Shown here piece after piece: positions 1-10,500 of a stretch of 64,000 nt of DNA; the stretch's first letter is position 1, and every line of letters starts with the position of its first letter. The notes under the pieces are model-generated. The model searched no databases. It had not been told where the DNA came from and was given only the letters and a program-made list of their open reading frames with translations. This stretch comes from Hymenobacter sp. YC55 (lineage in GTDB: Bacteria > Bacteroidota > Bacteroidia > Cytophagales > Hymenobacteraceae), in contig NZ_JARNTX010000003.1 of NCBI RefSeq assembly GCF_029433095.1, forward strand, positions 62,001 to 126,000. The letters run 5' to 3'. Made by a program: the position numbers and the translations under genes.

Positions 1-52
1 AGGCAGCGGACCTTGCTTTGCCGGCATTCTCCTTCCTTCACTGCTCTTGCTT

Positions 53-955
53 ATGGCCCTCTTTCACAAAGCTCTTGGGTTAGTCCGGCACCTCGCTACC
101 CACCCAGCCACCCAACCCAGCCGAACCCGCAGTCTAACGGGTAGCCTTTGGCGCGCCTTGCTCGGCGGGCCGGGGCTGGCCGCCCTGCTCCTGGTCCAGC
201 CCGCCGCCGCTCAGCAAACCGATACCATTCGGGTGGGCGACCGGCGCCTGCGAACGGCCCGTGTCAAACCGGGCACCCGACAGTACCTGGTGTATTTTCT
301 GAATCCGGCCCAGCCCAAGATGCTGGGCTTCTGGCTGTGGCGGCGCGAGCTGCAAATTACCCAGCTGCGCGGCGAACCGGCGTTTCAAATTAGCCAGCAC
401 TGGTACGGCAGCGACACGAGCAGCTACCGCGAAGTTTGCTCGCTGGTACGGGCCGCCGACTTTGCGCCGCTCTACCACGCCGAAACGGTGAAGGGCCGGC
501 GCAAAGTCTACAATTGGAGCCCCACCGGGGTGGCGGGGGCCGACAGCGTGCCGGGCAACTCGGCGCAGGCGTACCAACTGGCGTTCCGGCACCCCGCCTT
601 CAACTGGAACCTCGATATTGAAACCTTCGAGCTGCTGCCCCTGGCGGCCGGCAAGCGCTTTGCCATCCCCTTCCACGACGCGGGCAGCAACCCACCCACC
701 TACGTGGTGTACACCGTGACGGGCTGGGAGGAGCTGGCCGTGCCAGGCGGCCGGCCGGTGGCTTGCTGGAAACTGGTAACGCAAGGGCTTACCCCGGCCG
801 GAGCTCCCTACACGCAAACGTTCTGGCTCAGCCAGCGCGACCAGGAATTTCTAAAAGAGGAAGACCACTACCCCGGTGGGCTCTTTCGCTACAAAATCAA
901 GACCGGCACCGTGCCCGGCACTTTTCCCAAACGCAACCTGCGTGGGACACCGTAG
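53..955 (+). CDS. Secreted DUF3108-like protein of unknown function
   Basis: The predicted product is about 300 residues and is probably exported. A hydrophobic stretch (GLAALLLVQPAAAQQ) ends in an Ala-rich signal-peptidase site near residue 55, but the region before it is unusually long, so the true start may lie downstream of the ATG at 53. A TTG two codons earlier is also possible. The mature part is rich in beta-strand-like segments, with a 'YHAETVKGRRKVYNW' stretch and a 'TQTFWLSQRDQEFLKEE' tail. These recall DUF3108-type periplasmic proteins, in which a substrate-like chain is followed by an end strand motif. No catalytic motif was recognised. No gene partner is visible, and the downstream gene is 450 bases away. 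Confidence 0.7.
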   Translation: MALFHKALGLVRHLATHPATQPSRTRSLTGSLWRALLGGPGLAALLLVQPAAAQQTDTIRVGDRRLRTARVKPGTRQYLVYFLNPAQPKMLGFWLWRRELQITQLRGEPAFQISQHWYGSDTSSYREVCSLVRAADFAPLYHAETVKGRRKVYNWSPTGVAGADSVPGNSAQAYQLAFRHPAFNWNLDIETFELLPLAAGKRFAIPFHDAGSNPPTYVVYTVTGWEELAVPGGRPVACWKLVTQGLTPAGAPYTQTFWLSQRDQEFLKEEDHYPGGLFRYKIKTGTVPGTFPKRNLRGTP

Positions 956-1411
956 CTGGTGGTTTTTCTCGCCTAGCTCGGGGCCGCTACGGGCTAAGAC
1001 TCGCCTAACTGACCGGAGCGCCGGCTCGGTTTACTTAGCGTAGAAGGCAAGTAGTTATTGGACTCAATGGCTCATCGAAGTCCACTGCTCAAATCAACAG
1101 CAGCGAAAACAGTTGCCAACGTATCACCTGACCTACAAGCACTTAATAAAGCAACTGTAGCAAACCGCTCTGAATCAAGTTTTAGCGGCCATTCCAGTCA
1201 AGAAAGCAACTATATGCAACCGTTGAACCTGGTCACGAATGCTGCTCGAATGCTGCTCGGCTATAAGGCCTCCTTTCCTAGCTAAATGTTAGCTGGTTGA
1301 AGGTAATGGTTCGTGGGGGCCTGGCAGTAGCTGATTATTCTCTCTATTTTATATTACATATCTTTGATAAACACTGTCATCGTTTCAGGCTTAGGAGGAT
1401 AATGCAAGGGC
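956..1411. other. Intergenic stretch, no convincing gene
   Basis: A 75-codon reading frame (1058-1285, +) is open here. It has low-complexity composition, no recognisable motif and no clear start signal, so I do not call it. An AGGAGG sequence at about 1393-1398 precedes the next gene and is a plausible ribosome-binding site for it. Confidence 0.5.
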
Positions 1412-4243
1412 TTGACTGAGAATATTCTAAACAGATTACTATGGTGCCTGGCACCTCTCATCCTACTAAGTGCCTGTAGTGGGCCAACCAAACCCCGTAC
1501 TTACCGCATTGGCTTCTAGCAGTGCAGCACGGACGGCACTTGGCGGCAGGCCGTCACGGCGGGCATGGATCGGGAGCTGAGCTTCCACCCCGAGCTGCAG
1601 CTGCGCATGACGGACGCACGCAGCAGTAGCCAGCTACAGCAGCAGCAAATTCGAGAGCTGCTGCGCGAGAACATTGACCTGCTCATTGTCTCGCCGCAGG
1701 AAGCAAGCACCCTGACCCCGGTCGTGGCGGAGGCCTACCAGCGCGGCATCCCGGTGGTGCTGCTCGACCGGCGGATTGCCTCAACCCAATACACCGCTTT
1801 TGTGGGAGGCGACAACTTGCAAACTGGCAAAACCGCCGCCCGCTACGCCGCCCGCTTGCTTAAAGAGCGCGGCAGTTTGCTGGAGATTCTCGGCACGGCC
1901 GAGTCGCCGGCTACTAAAAACCGGCACCTAGGCTTCAGCCAAGGCTTGGCCGAGTTTCCCAACCTGCACCTGGTAGCCACGGTGAATGGCAACTGGAGCC
2001 GAACGGCGGTGCAACCGCCCCTCACGGCGGCCCTGAAAGCGCATCCCGAGGTGTCGCTCATTTTTGCGCACAACGACGCCATGGGCCGGGGGGCCGCCGC
2101 CGTGCTGCAGCAAATGGGCCGCACCCGGCAAGTGCGCATCATTGGTGTCGACGGGCTGGACCCGGTACTAATCCAGCGGGGCGAGCTGACGGCTTCGCTG
2201 CTGTACCCGACCGCGGGCGAAGATGCTATTCGCTTGGCAGCTAGGATTCTAACCAAGCAGCCCTTCAAGCGGGAAAATGTCTTAGCTACACTAGTCGTCG
2301 ACTCGACCAACGCGGCTACAATACGGCAGCAGACCGATAAAACGGTCAGACAGCAGCGCGATATCGAGCGGCAGCAGGGCATCATGCAGCAGCTACAGGA
2401 CGCCTACACCGCGCAGCACCGGGCCGTGTTCGGGTTGCTGGCCTCGCTGGTGGTGGCGCTTGCCCTAGGGGCCTTGGCGTGGCATTCAGCCCGCAAGAAC
2501 CGGCAGATAAACCGGCAGCTGGCCCTGCAAAACGCGGAAAACGATAAAATCAACAAGGAGCTGACCAGCCGCAACGAGGAGAACGACCGCATCAACCGCG
2601 AGCTGGCCAGCCAGAACGAGGAAATTATGATGCAGCGCAATCAGCTGGAGGCCCTGGCCCAGCAAGCGCGCGCCGATATGGAAGCGAAGCTGCGGTTTTT
2701 CACCAACCTTTCGCACGAGCTGCGCACCCCGCTCACCCTGCTGATGGGGCCGGTAGAAGAGCTGCTTACCAGCGGCTCCACGCTGACCAAGGACCAACGG
2801 CAGGATTTGACGTTGATGCGCCGCAACACCCGGCGGCTGCTCCAGTTGGTCAATCAGCTCCTGGATTTTCGAAAAATTGAAGTGGGCAAAATGGCCGTGC
2901 GGGCCACCCGGGGCGACTTGGTGGCCTTCGTGCGCGAGATTGTGGAAGTGTTCGAGAAGCCGGCGCAGCTGCGCGGCATCGAGCTGCAACTGCTGAGCCC
3001 CGAGCCCGAGTTGCTGGCTTCCTTCGATACCAATCTGCTCGACAAGGTGTTCTTCAACTTGCTTGCCAACGCGGTGAAGTTCACGCCCGACCGGGGCACG
3101 ATTACCATCAGCCTGCAACCTGCCGACGAGGGGCGGTCCGTGCAGGTTAGCATCGCCGATACGGGGCGCGGCATCTCGGAGCAGGACCGGGCGCACATTT
3201 TTGAGTGGTTTTACCAGGGCGACCAAAGCGGGCTAGGAACCGAAACCAAGGGCTCCGGCATTGGCCTGGCGCTGGCCCATGGGCTGGTGCGCCTGCACCA
3301 GGGCGAGCTCACCTTCAGTAGTTTGGCGGGGCGGGGTAGCACATTCACCGTAACGCTGCCGCGCGAGTTGCCGGTCGAGCTGCTGGCCACTGATGCCGGG
3401 GAGGAGCCGGCGGCCGGCTGGCTCGAGGAGCCGGAAGGCATGCTGCACGACTTGGCGCCCGAGGCCGAGGTAGCAGCCAACGCCGACAGCGAAACGTTGG
3501 TGCTCGTGATTGAAGACAATCCGGAGGTTAATGGCTTTTTGACGCGCAAGCTGAACACCGATTTTCAGGTGCAGAGCGCTACTGATGGTCACACCGGCTT
3601 CCGCTTGGCCACCGACCTGGTGCCGGACCTCATTGTGTGCGATGTGATGATGCCGGGCCTCAGCGGCTTGGAAGTTGTCACGAAGCTGCGGGCCGACTGG
3701 CGCACCTCGCACATCCCGGTGGTGCTGCTCACGGCCCGCGGGGCGGCCGAGCAGCAGGTGGAAGGCGTGCAAGCCGGCGCCGACCTCTACCTGACCAAGC
3801 CCTTCAATCCCGCGCTGCTGCTCGAAAGCGTGCGCACTCTGCTGGCCAACCGTGCCCGCCAGCGCGCGCATTTCCGCCGCGAGTTTCGCTTGGACGAAGC
3901 CGCGCTGACGCCCGACCAGCAGTTCGTGGCCAACCTCACGGCCACCGTAGAGGCGCACTTGAGCGACACCAACCTGAGCGTGGAGGACGTGGCCCGCCAC
4001 TTGAACCTAACGCGCATGCAGCTCTACCGCAAAGTGAAAGCGGTGCTAGGCATGGGCGTCACGGAGTTCATTCAGGGCCTGCGCCTGACCAAGGCCGGCG
4101 AGCTGTTGCGCGACGAGTCCCGCACCATCACCGACGTGGCCTACGAGCTAGGCTATTCGACGCCGTCTTACTTTTCCAGCAGCTTCCGGGCCCGCTATCA
4201 AGTCTCGCCCTCCGAGTATCGGGCGCAGTACGCACCCCACTAA
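1412..4243 (+). pseudogene. Hybrid two-component sensor/regulator (HTCS) interrupted by an in-frame amber codon
   Basis: This is a one-protein two-component system. It has an N-terminal lipoprotein-type signal (lipobox LLSAC), a periplasmic sugar-binding-protein-like sensor (Peripla_BP_4 type), a membrane segment (FGLLASLVVALALGALAW), a coiled coil, and a histidine kinase with H-box 'NLSHELRTPLT' (His435 from the TTG at 1412). ATPase N, G1 and G2 boxes follow, then a receiver domain (Asp744, 'CDVMMPG') and a C-terminal AraC-type HTH. The family usually senses oligosaccharides and activates nearby glycan-utilisation genes, but none is adjacent. The frame is open from 1412 except for TAG at 1517-1519, codon 36, where relatives have Ser in 'IGF-S-QC'. 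Translation could restart at ATG 1565, giving 892 residues without signal peptide or sensor N-terminus, which would probably not reach the periplasm. A point mutation, a sequencing error or readthrough would each explain it. Confidence 0.85.
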
Positions 4244-4273
4244 AACTATTGTAACAGTGGTGTTTGAAAATTG

Positions 4274-4304
4274 AAACCGAGCCCTACGCAGGCTCGGTTT
4301 TTTT
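4274..4304 (+). terminator. Rho-independent terminator after the hybrid sensor gene
   Basis: A 10-bp perfect stem (AAACCGAGCC / GGCTCGGTTT) with a 7-nt loop is followed by a T run. It lies 30 bases after the stop codon of the hybrid sensor gene. Confidence 0.85.
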
Positions 4305-4634
4305 ATTCACAAATACTTGATTGTCAATACAAAATCAAAAAATCATGCAATGAACACGTTTTGTCGAAAATCAGACAAAGCAGCGGCCTAGCTGCGCAGA
4401 CTTTTGCACTGTTCAGGCTTGCCACGAGGCGCCTGGCAGCGGCGCAGTAGTGGCCGCCATCACCTAGCCACAAGCAGGCTGGCGGCACCGTGCTGCTAGC
4501 CTGTAACACCCGCCGCACCTAGGTTTTTCCACCCCTGCTCACGGCACAGCCTGTCACCAACACCCCCCCAGAGGGGGTAGGCGAAACGTCTGGAGGTCTC
4601 TGTTCTAACCACAACACCCCTGACTCCATGCTAA
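4305..4634. other. Gene-free spacer
   Basis: No supported gene or RNA was seen. The stretch is AT-rich at its left end and precedes two gene remnants. Confidence 0.5.
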
Positions 4635-4845
4635 CGAAGCAACATACGTCTGCCGACCCACCAAGCCGCCTTCCGCCGAGCGCTTAGCGAGTACGTTACG
4701 AACGCGCTCAACTCGGCCGGCAACGTCATGGCCCAAGCCTACACCGAGCTTGACAAACCCGACGTGTTTTGGCTGATGGAGCGGTGGCGCAACCAAGCGC
4801 AGCGGGAGGACCACCAAAAAAGCAGCCCAGCCACCGCCGTGGCTG
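4635..4845 (+). pseudogene. Remnant of an antibiotic-biosynthesis-monooxygenase-like (ABM) protein
   Basis: Without a proper start codon, the frame encodes 'HQAAFRRALSEYVTNALNSA' followed by 'GNVMAQAYTELDKPDVFWLM' and 'ERWRNQAQREDHQ'. This matches the core of small ferredoxin-like ABM/quinol monooxygenase proteins, in which a helix is followed by a strand carrying 'xWLIExWxNxxxxxxH'. The N-terminal strand is missing, with an in-frame TAA at 4632. After about residue 65 the similarity fades and the sequence runs into an unrelated fragment in another frame. I read it as a degraded gene, not a functional one. Confidence 0.5.
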
Positions 4846-4848
4846 GCC

Positions 4849-5190
4849 GGGCTGGACCGCCTCTGGTTTACACCAACACGCTACGGGGGGCAAGAACGGC
4901 TGCCCATCTACCGGGTGCGCACCCTGGTCGGCATCGTGCCCCCGCTCAATTCGCACCTGAGTTTGGTGCTCAACACCGAGCCCTTCGTGTACCGCGCTGA
5001 TGCCTGGCTGCAGGAGGTCCGCTCGCAAGCCGGCTTGCAATTCGCCTCTAGGTCGGGTATCACGGCGCAGGCGCTCTACTGGAACTGGTGGGCAGGCTAT
5101 GAGCCGCGGCGCGTGCGCTGGCAGCATACGGTGCTGCTCACGGCCACCTTTCACCTTAACAAAATGCCAGTGCACGAACATCGCCAGTAA
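4849..5190 (+). pseudogene. C-terminal remnant of a DUF2490-like outer-membrane protein
   Basis: A frame open from about 4831 encodes 'GLDRLWFTPTRYG', then 'YRVRTLVGIVPPLNSHLSL', 'LNTEPFVYRADAWLQEVRSQ' and a final 'HTVLLTATFHLN'. The alternating hydrophobic pattern, the 'LNTEPF' motif and the ending resemble the C-terminal beta-strands of DUF2490 proteins, which are common in Bacteroidota. The first half is absent and the fragment abuts the ABM remnant, so it looks like the right-hand side of a deletion joint. The family assignment is tentative. Confidence 0.35.
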
Positions 5191-5411
5191 TTGGCTACAG
5201 CTTGAGTTACAAGCTAAGAAAGCCTTACTAGTTCGAGCACCTGGTAAGCTCAACGCCTTTTCGGAGCACTCCCAAGAGCTGACGTGCTCCTGTGGTAGCC
5301 CGCTAACCCCTTGTGCCACGGGGGCTTTCTACTCTCAACTATCTGCCAAGTAGTTGGAGTCTCGAATTTACTTTCCACTGACCAGTTAGGCTGGTCGTAA
5401 ATTCATTTCTG

Positions 5412-6488
5412 TTGAAGCCACTTACTCTCCTGCGCTCCGTCGGCGCAGTACTCGGCGCCGCGAGCATACTCGCGGCTTGCCAAGCCAACTCCTCTACTAC
5501 TCCAGGCACTGCGGCCACTACCAGCGGCTATTTCACATCCCGTAGCACGGGCGTGCAAACGGGCGGCGTGCAGGTTGTTCCCATCACCACACCCAAGGGC
5601 ACGTTCAACGTCTGGACCAAGCGCTTCGGCAACAACCCACGCCTCAAGGTGCTGCTACTCAACGGCGGCCCCGGCGCCACGCACGAGTACTTCGAGTGCC
5701 TGGAAAGCTTTCTGCCCCAAGAGGGTATCGAGTTCATCTACTACGACCAGCTCGGCTGCGGCAACTCCGACAACCCCAAGGACACCGCTATGTGGAGCCT
5801 GCCGCGCTACGTAGAGGAAGTCGAGCAGGTGCGCAAAGCCTTGAACCTGAACAAGGATAACTTCTACCTGCTCGGGCACTCCTGGGGTGGCATTCTAGCG
5901 GCCGAATACGCCTTCAAGTACCAGCGAAACCTGAAAGGTCTCGTCATCTCGAATATGATGATGAGCGGCCCGGCCTACGGCAAGTACGCCAACGAAGTGC
6001 TGGCCAAGCAGATGAAGCCCGAAGTACTAACTGAAATCCGGCAGCTAGAAGCCAAAAAGGATTTTGGAAATCCGCGCTACATGGAGTTGCTGCTGCCTAA
6101 TTTTTACCAGGAGCATATCTGCCGCATTCCCCTGGCCAAGTGGCCTGAGCCGCTGAACCGTTCTCTGGGAAAAATCAATCAGTCGCTCTACGTGACCATG
6201 CAGGGGCCTAGTGAATTTGGGCTAGCCGGCAAATTGACGCATTGGGACCGTACCCGCGACCTAGCTCAGCTCACCGTGCCGGTGCTCACTATCGGTGGCA
6301 AGTACGACACCATGGACCCCGAGCATATGGCCTGGATTGCCACGCAGGTTCAGCAAGGCACTTCGCTTATATGCCCCAACGGCAGCCACATGAGCCTCTA
6401 CGACGACCAGCAAACCTACATGGCCGGCCTAATCAAGTACCTGAAAGCAGTGGACAACGGCTCATTCCAGTCCGGCACCAAATTGTAG
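5412..6488 (+). CDS. Proline iminopeptidase-family alpha/beta hydrolase, lipoprotein
   Basis: Alpha/beta-hydrolase of the S33 proline iminopeptidase type (358 residues), predicted to release N-terminal proline or act on related small peptides. The start is a TTG, which places a lipoprotein signal at the N-terminus with lipobox ILAAC (Cys23), so it is probably membrane-anchored outside the cytoplasm. The family oxyanion motif NGGPG is at 84-88. The nucleophile elbow GHSWGG gives Ser157, and Asp299 ('GGKYDTMDPEHM') and His326 ('NGSHMS') complete the triad. All catalytic residues are present, so this copy should be active. A truncated paralogue lies at 21751-21933. The cupin gene starts 55 bases downstream. 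Confidence 0.88.
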   Translation: MKPLTLLRSVGAVLGAASILAACQANSSTTPGTAATTSGYFTSRSTGVQTGGVQVVPITTPKGTFNVWTKRFGNNPRLKVLLLNGGPGATHEYFECLESFLPQEGIEFIYYDQLGCGNSDNPKDTAMWSLPRYVEEVEQVRKALNLNKDNFYLLGHSWGGILAAEYAFKYQRNLKGLVISNMMMSGPAYGKYANEVLAKQMKPEVLTEIRQLEAKKDFGNPRYMELLLPNFYQEHICRIPLAKWPEPLNRSLGKINQSLYVTMQGPSEFGLAGKLTHWDRTRDLAQLTVPVLTIGGKYDTMDPEHMAWIATQVQQGTSLICPNGSHMSLYDDQQTYMAGLIKYLKAVDNGSFQSGTKL

Positions 6489-6543
6489 TCCTCTCTCCTA
6501 CTGGCGGCTGCTCCCCCTCTTCTCTTTTCCCTTTATCAGCTTA

Positions 6544-7116
6544 GTGAAGCGTGCTATTTTCAATCCAGTTCAGCAGGACACGCTCACCTTTGTGCGAACA
6601 ACGGCCGAGACGGCCGGGCAACTTAGCGAGCTGGAAATCACCCTACTACCCGGCGGCGGTAACGCCTTGCACTACCACACCACCTACACCGAAACCTTTA
6701 CTGCCATCACTGGAACGCTAGGGCTCGAACTTGACAAGAAACGCAAGTTCTTATTGGCTCCCGGCGAATCCTACATGGTCAAGCTCGGGGAGGCACACCG
6801 TTTTTTCAACCCCGGCGATACGCCTATCACCTTTTAAAACCTTGTGCTACCAGGGCACGAGGGATTTGAAAACACCTTACGCATTCTCTATGGCCTAGCC
6901 GTCGACGGCCTCTACAACGACAAGGGTTTGCCAAAAAGCCTTGTTCATCTGGCCGTGTGCGCTATCATGAGCGACACGCGCCTACCAGGGCTGGGGAACC
7001 TACTCACGCCCGTGTTTCAATTGCTAGCTGTTTTCGCCCGTCGGCAGGGCATCGAGGCGCAATTGCTGAACCGGTATTGCCACTGCGCCCAAGTTCTTCC
7101 CGTTGGCCATAGTTGA
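6544..7116 (+). pseudogene. Cupin-domain protein gene split by an in-frame TAA
   Basis: GTG at 6544 opens a frame whose first part is a cupin barrel ('GGGNALHYHTTYTETFTAIT', 'APGESYMVKLGEAHRFFNPG'). It stops at TAA 6835-6837 and continues in the same frame with 'LVLPGHEGFENTLRILYGLA' and 'DGLYNDKGLPKSLVHLAV', the usual second half of this family, ending at 7116. A single base change to a sense codon would restore about 190 residues. The first half alone (97 residues) could still fold as a short cupin, so partial activity cannot be excluded. Confidence 0.7.
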
Positions 7117-7466
7117 AAGGTTGATTTAAAAGTTAGTTGACCTTGGCGCAGCGGCAAGCCACCATCATTGCTCTGCTTACCACCACACTGCTGGTCAAGG
7201 ACTTATACTGCATCCAGCGCCTACCCATTACCGGCATACTCGACAAGCTCCTCACGATGAAAAAAATGCGTTCAATCCTCGACCACTATTTTCCTTCGGC
7301 GCAAGGCAGAGCCTAGCCAGCACTCATCAACTGCTAGCCGCTCACGGGCGGCGGTACTTTACGCTTAACCGATAAGGGAAGGTTGCTCGGCAAGAAATGT
7401 GACTGGAGAGGCCCGCCTTACGCGCCGAGTTCAAAACGAGTAACTATCAGTTCGTAGATAAGCCAA
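7117..7466. other. Gene-free stretch
   Basis: No convincing gene. A short open frame from about 7140 ('IIALLTTTLLVKDLYC') is interrupted and not recognisable, so this may be another decayed fragment. Confidence 0.4.
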
Positions 7467-7502
7467 CAAAAAAGCGTCTTCTGCTAAGACAGAAGACGCT
7501 TT
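7467..7502 (-). terminator. Rho-independent terminator of the SBBP-repeat gene
   Basis: A 12-bp perfect stem (AAGCGTCTTCTG / CAGAAGACGCTT) with a 6-nt loop. Read on the minus strand it is followed by a run of T. It lies 20 bases beyond the stop codon of the leftward gene. Confidence 0.85.
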
Positions 7503-7522
7503 ACCACGGAGTTACTATTGGC

Positions 7523-10500
7523 TTACGGGTTTACCACCACGCGAATTGATTCGTATTGTCCGCCTACCGAAAGCTGACAGTGATACACTCCCGCAGCCAA
7601 CGAACGCGAGTTAAGTGGCAACTCGTACAATTTTTGCGGCTGCACCACGCCCTCGTAGAGCGTGGCAACGAGTTGGCCGAGTTGATTGTACACGCGCACT
7701 TGCGCGGAACCACCGCGAACCGGGCGGAACCGAAGGGTGGCCCGGTCAGTGACCGGATTCGGAAACACGGCCAACTCCGCTGCCACGCTGCCGCGCGGGG
7801 TCTGGGTGGCCATCACCGAAGTCGGACTGTATTTGACGGTGGCATAGTCCAAGCCCGTTCCAAGGCCCGGCGAGCCACCCGTTACGTACACGTTGCGGGC
7901 CGCATCGACCACCACCTTTGTGGCTTGATCGTAACTATTAGCGGGTCCATTATAGCGCGCTTCCCATACCCGCTGGCCCGTAGGCGAATACTGCAGCGTC
8001 GTGTAGTCCGCATTAGTTTCACGGCCCGTCGAGATGCCCGTAACTATCACATTGCCCGCCACATCGACAGCCAAGCTAGTGGCTGCATTATAACTTAACT
8101 CCGGCCTAGTATACAAATCAAACCACAGTGGCTGTCCTCCTGCTGCAGAGTATTTGAGCGTCAAGTATTGGGAGCTAGTTACCACAAATAAACCTGTCAC
8201 GAATACATTGCCTATCGCGTCCATCCCAATGTCGCTAGAGCGGAACTGCATATCCGACGAATTCCCAAAAAAGGCTTGCCAGAGTGTCTCTCCCGCTGGC
8301 GAATACTTGAGCGTGACGATTCCGGCGCTGTTAATACCCACCACGTTCACGCCGGTTACTGCCACGTTGCCCGCCGCATCCACGGCCAAGCCCCGTGCCT
8401 CTACATCGCGAATTAGGTCGTAAGTGACCACCCAGAGTTGTTGACCGGTAGTGGAGAATTTAAGCGTGGCTATGTCCGACGTGTTGCCGTTGATGACGCT
8501 GCCCGTCACGTAGACGTTGCCGGCCGCATCCACGGCCATATCCGCCACCCCAGACCCACTGCGGAAGCCCGTGCCGCGGTAGCGCGCTTCCCACACCCGC
8601 TGGCCTGTACTGCCTGCGTACTTGAGAACGACGTACTGGCTGCTATTAAGATCCGGGGGCGAGCCGGCCACATATACCTCACCCGCCGCATCTACGCCCA
8701 CAAAGGCCCGGCCCGCCAGCGCGAAACTGGCTTGCCAGCGGAGCTGACCGTTGCGGCCGTCGTACTTGGTGGTCCGCCCACTCCCGGTTACAACGACGTC
8801 GCCCGTGGCATCAACTGCCAGTGCAGTGCCCCCGGGCGCCGACCAGAGCAGCTGCCCGCTGGGCGCATACTTGAGCGTGCGAGAACCGGTGACATACACG
8901 TTGCCGCTGGCGTCCACGGCCAAGTCCGTGGCCTGCTCATCGGCGGCGGGTCCGTTGTAGCGGGCGCTCCAGCGCGACTGCCCGCTCGCCCCGGCGTATA
9001 CCAGGGTAGCGTAATCGGTCTGACCCTCGCTGTCGGCGGCGTACCCGGTAACGATGACGTTGCCCGCCGCGTCCACAGCCAGGGCCGCGGCGGCCTGATC
9101 CCCAACGGCGGCATTGGGCGAGCGGCTCGCCCACAGGGCTTGGCCGCTGGCGGCCGCGTACTTGAGCGTGGTGTATTCGCTGCGGCCGTCTCTGGTGTAG
9201 GAGCGGCCCGTTACGTAGGCGTTGCCTTGGCTGTCCACGGCCACGTCCCGTGCTTCCTCGAAGCCATTGGCCGGCCCGTTGTAGCGCGCGCTCCAAAGCG
9301 TTTGCCCGCTTAGCGCGGCATACTTGAACGTGACGTAATCCCAGTTTTCGGCGCCGGCATCGGCATACCCCGTTACCAGCACGTTGCCGGCCGCGTCCAG
9401 GGTTAGGGCCGTGGCCTCGTCGTAGCCGTCGCCCGGGCCGTTGTAGCGGCTTGTCCACTGCACTTCTCCTAGGGGCGAGTAGCGCAGGGTCGCGTAGTCG
9501 TAGCTGCGCGCCGTCTCACTCGTGCCGGTCACTGCCACGTTGCCGGCCGCATCAACGGCTAGATCCCGCGCCAGCTCATAGCCGTTGGCGGGACCATTGT
9601 AGCGCCTCTCCCATTGCAGCTGCCCACTCGACGTGTACTTGAGCGTAGCATAGTCACTCTGGCCGTTCGCATACGAGGAGCCCGTTACGTACACGTTGCC
9701 GATTTCATCCACGGCTGCGGCCGCGGGCAGCTCATCTCCCCCCGCAACCATGCCACCGTAGCGCGCCTCCCAGCGGATTTGGCCATTGCTGCCGTCGTAG
9801 ACCAGGGTGCTGTAGTCGTAGCCGTTTTGCGCGTTCTGGTAGGCGGTACCCGTTACCACGACTTGGCCCTGGGCGCCCAGGGCCAGAGTCGCGGCCAGGG
9901 CGTCGCTGCTAACCGGGCCGTCGTAGCGCGTGGCCCAGAGTTGCTGCCCGCTAACCGAATACTTGAGCGTGGCGTAATCGTAACTGCCGTCTAGCCCCCG
10001 GGAAGAACCGGTCACGTACACATTACCGGTTGCGTCCACGGCCACTGTGGTTGGGACGTCATCACCGGTAGAGGTGCCAGTGTAGCGGGCCTCCCAGGCA
10101 AGTTGACCAGTGGCCGTGTACTTGACCGTAACGTAATCGTAGCCGCTGTTGCCGAGCGAATAGCCCGTTACATACGCGTTGCCCGCCGCGTCGAGTACGA
10201 CGTCCACCGCCGCGTCGAAGCTTGCGTTGTAGCGAGCAACCCACGCTTCCTGCACGGGGCCGGAGGTGCTGGCCGGGCGCGCGGCGCTAGTAGCGGACTG
10301 CCTGGGGTGGGCGGGCAAGGGGCGCGCTGGCCCCGCCGGGATACTACGACTGGCCGTTGCCCCACTCAGCGCGGGTAGGTCGTGCACTACAGGCCGCGCC
10401 CCGGCCGGCAGCAGCATCTGAGGTGGCAAAAGCGGGAGGGTGCGCGGCTGCGGGGAATTGGTTTGAGCCGTAGCCGACGGGAGTTGCAGCAACCCGGTGG

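Noticed and set aside
1058..1285. 75-codon open frame
   Set aside because: Low-complexity composition, no start signal, no family match.
2486..3226. Long minus-strand open frame (246 codons) inside the hybrid sensor gene
   Set aside because: It lies entirely antisense to a clear kinase domain, has no family motif, and reflects high GC content.
8438..9313. Plus-strand open frame of 291 codons within the SBBP-repeat gene
   Set aside because: Antisense shadow of a repetitive coding sequence; no recognisable domain.
8400..10300. Possible DNA tandem repeats or CRISPR-like array
   Set aside because: The periodicity comes from the SBBP protein repeats; DNA units vary and lack conserved direct repeats with unique spacers.
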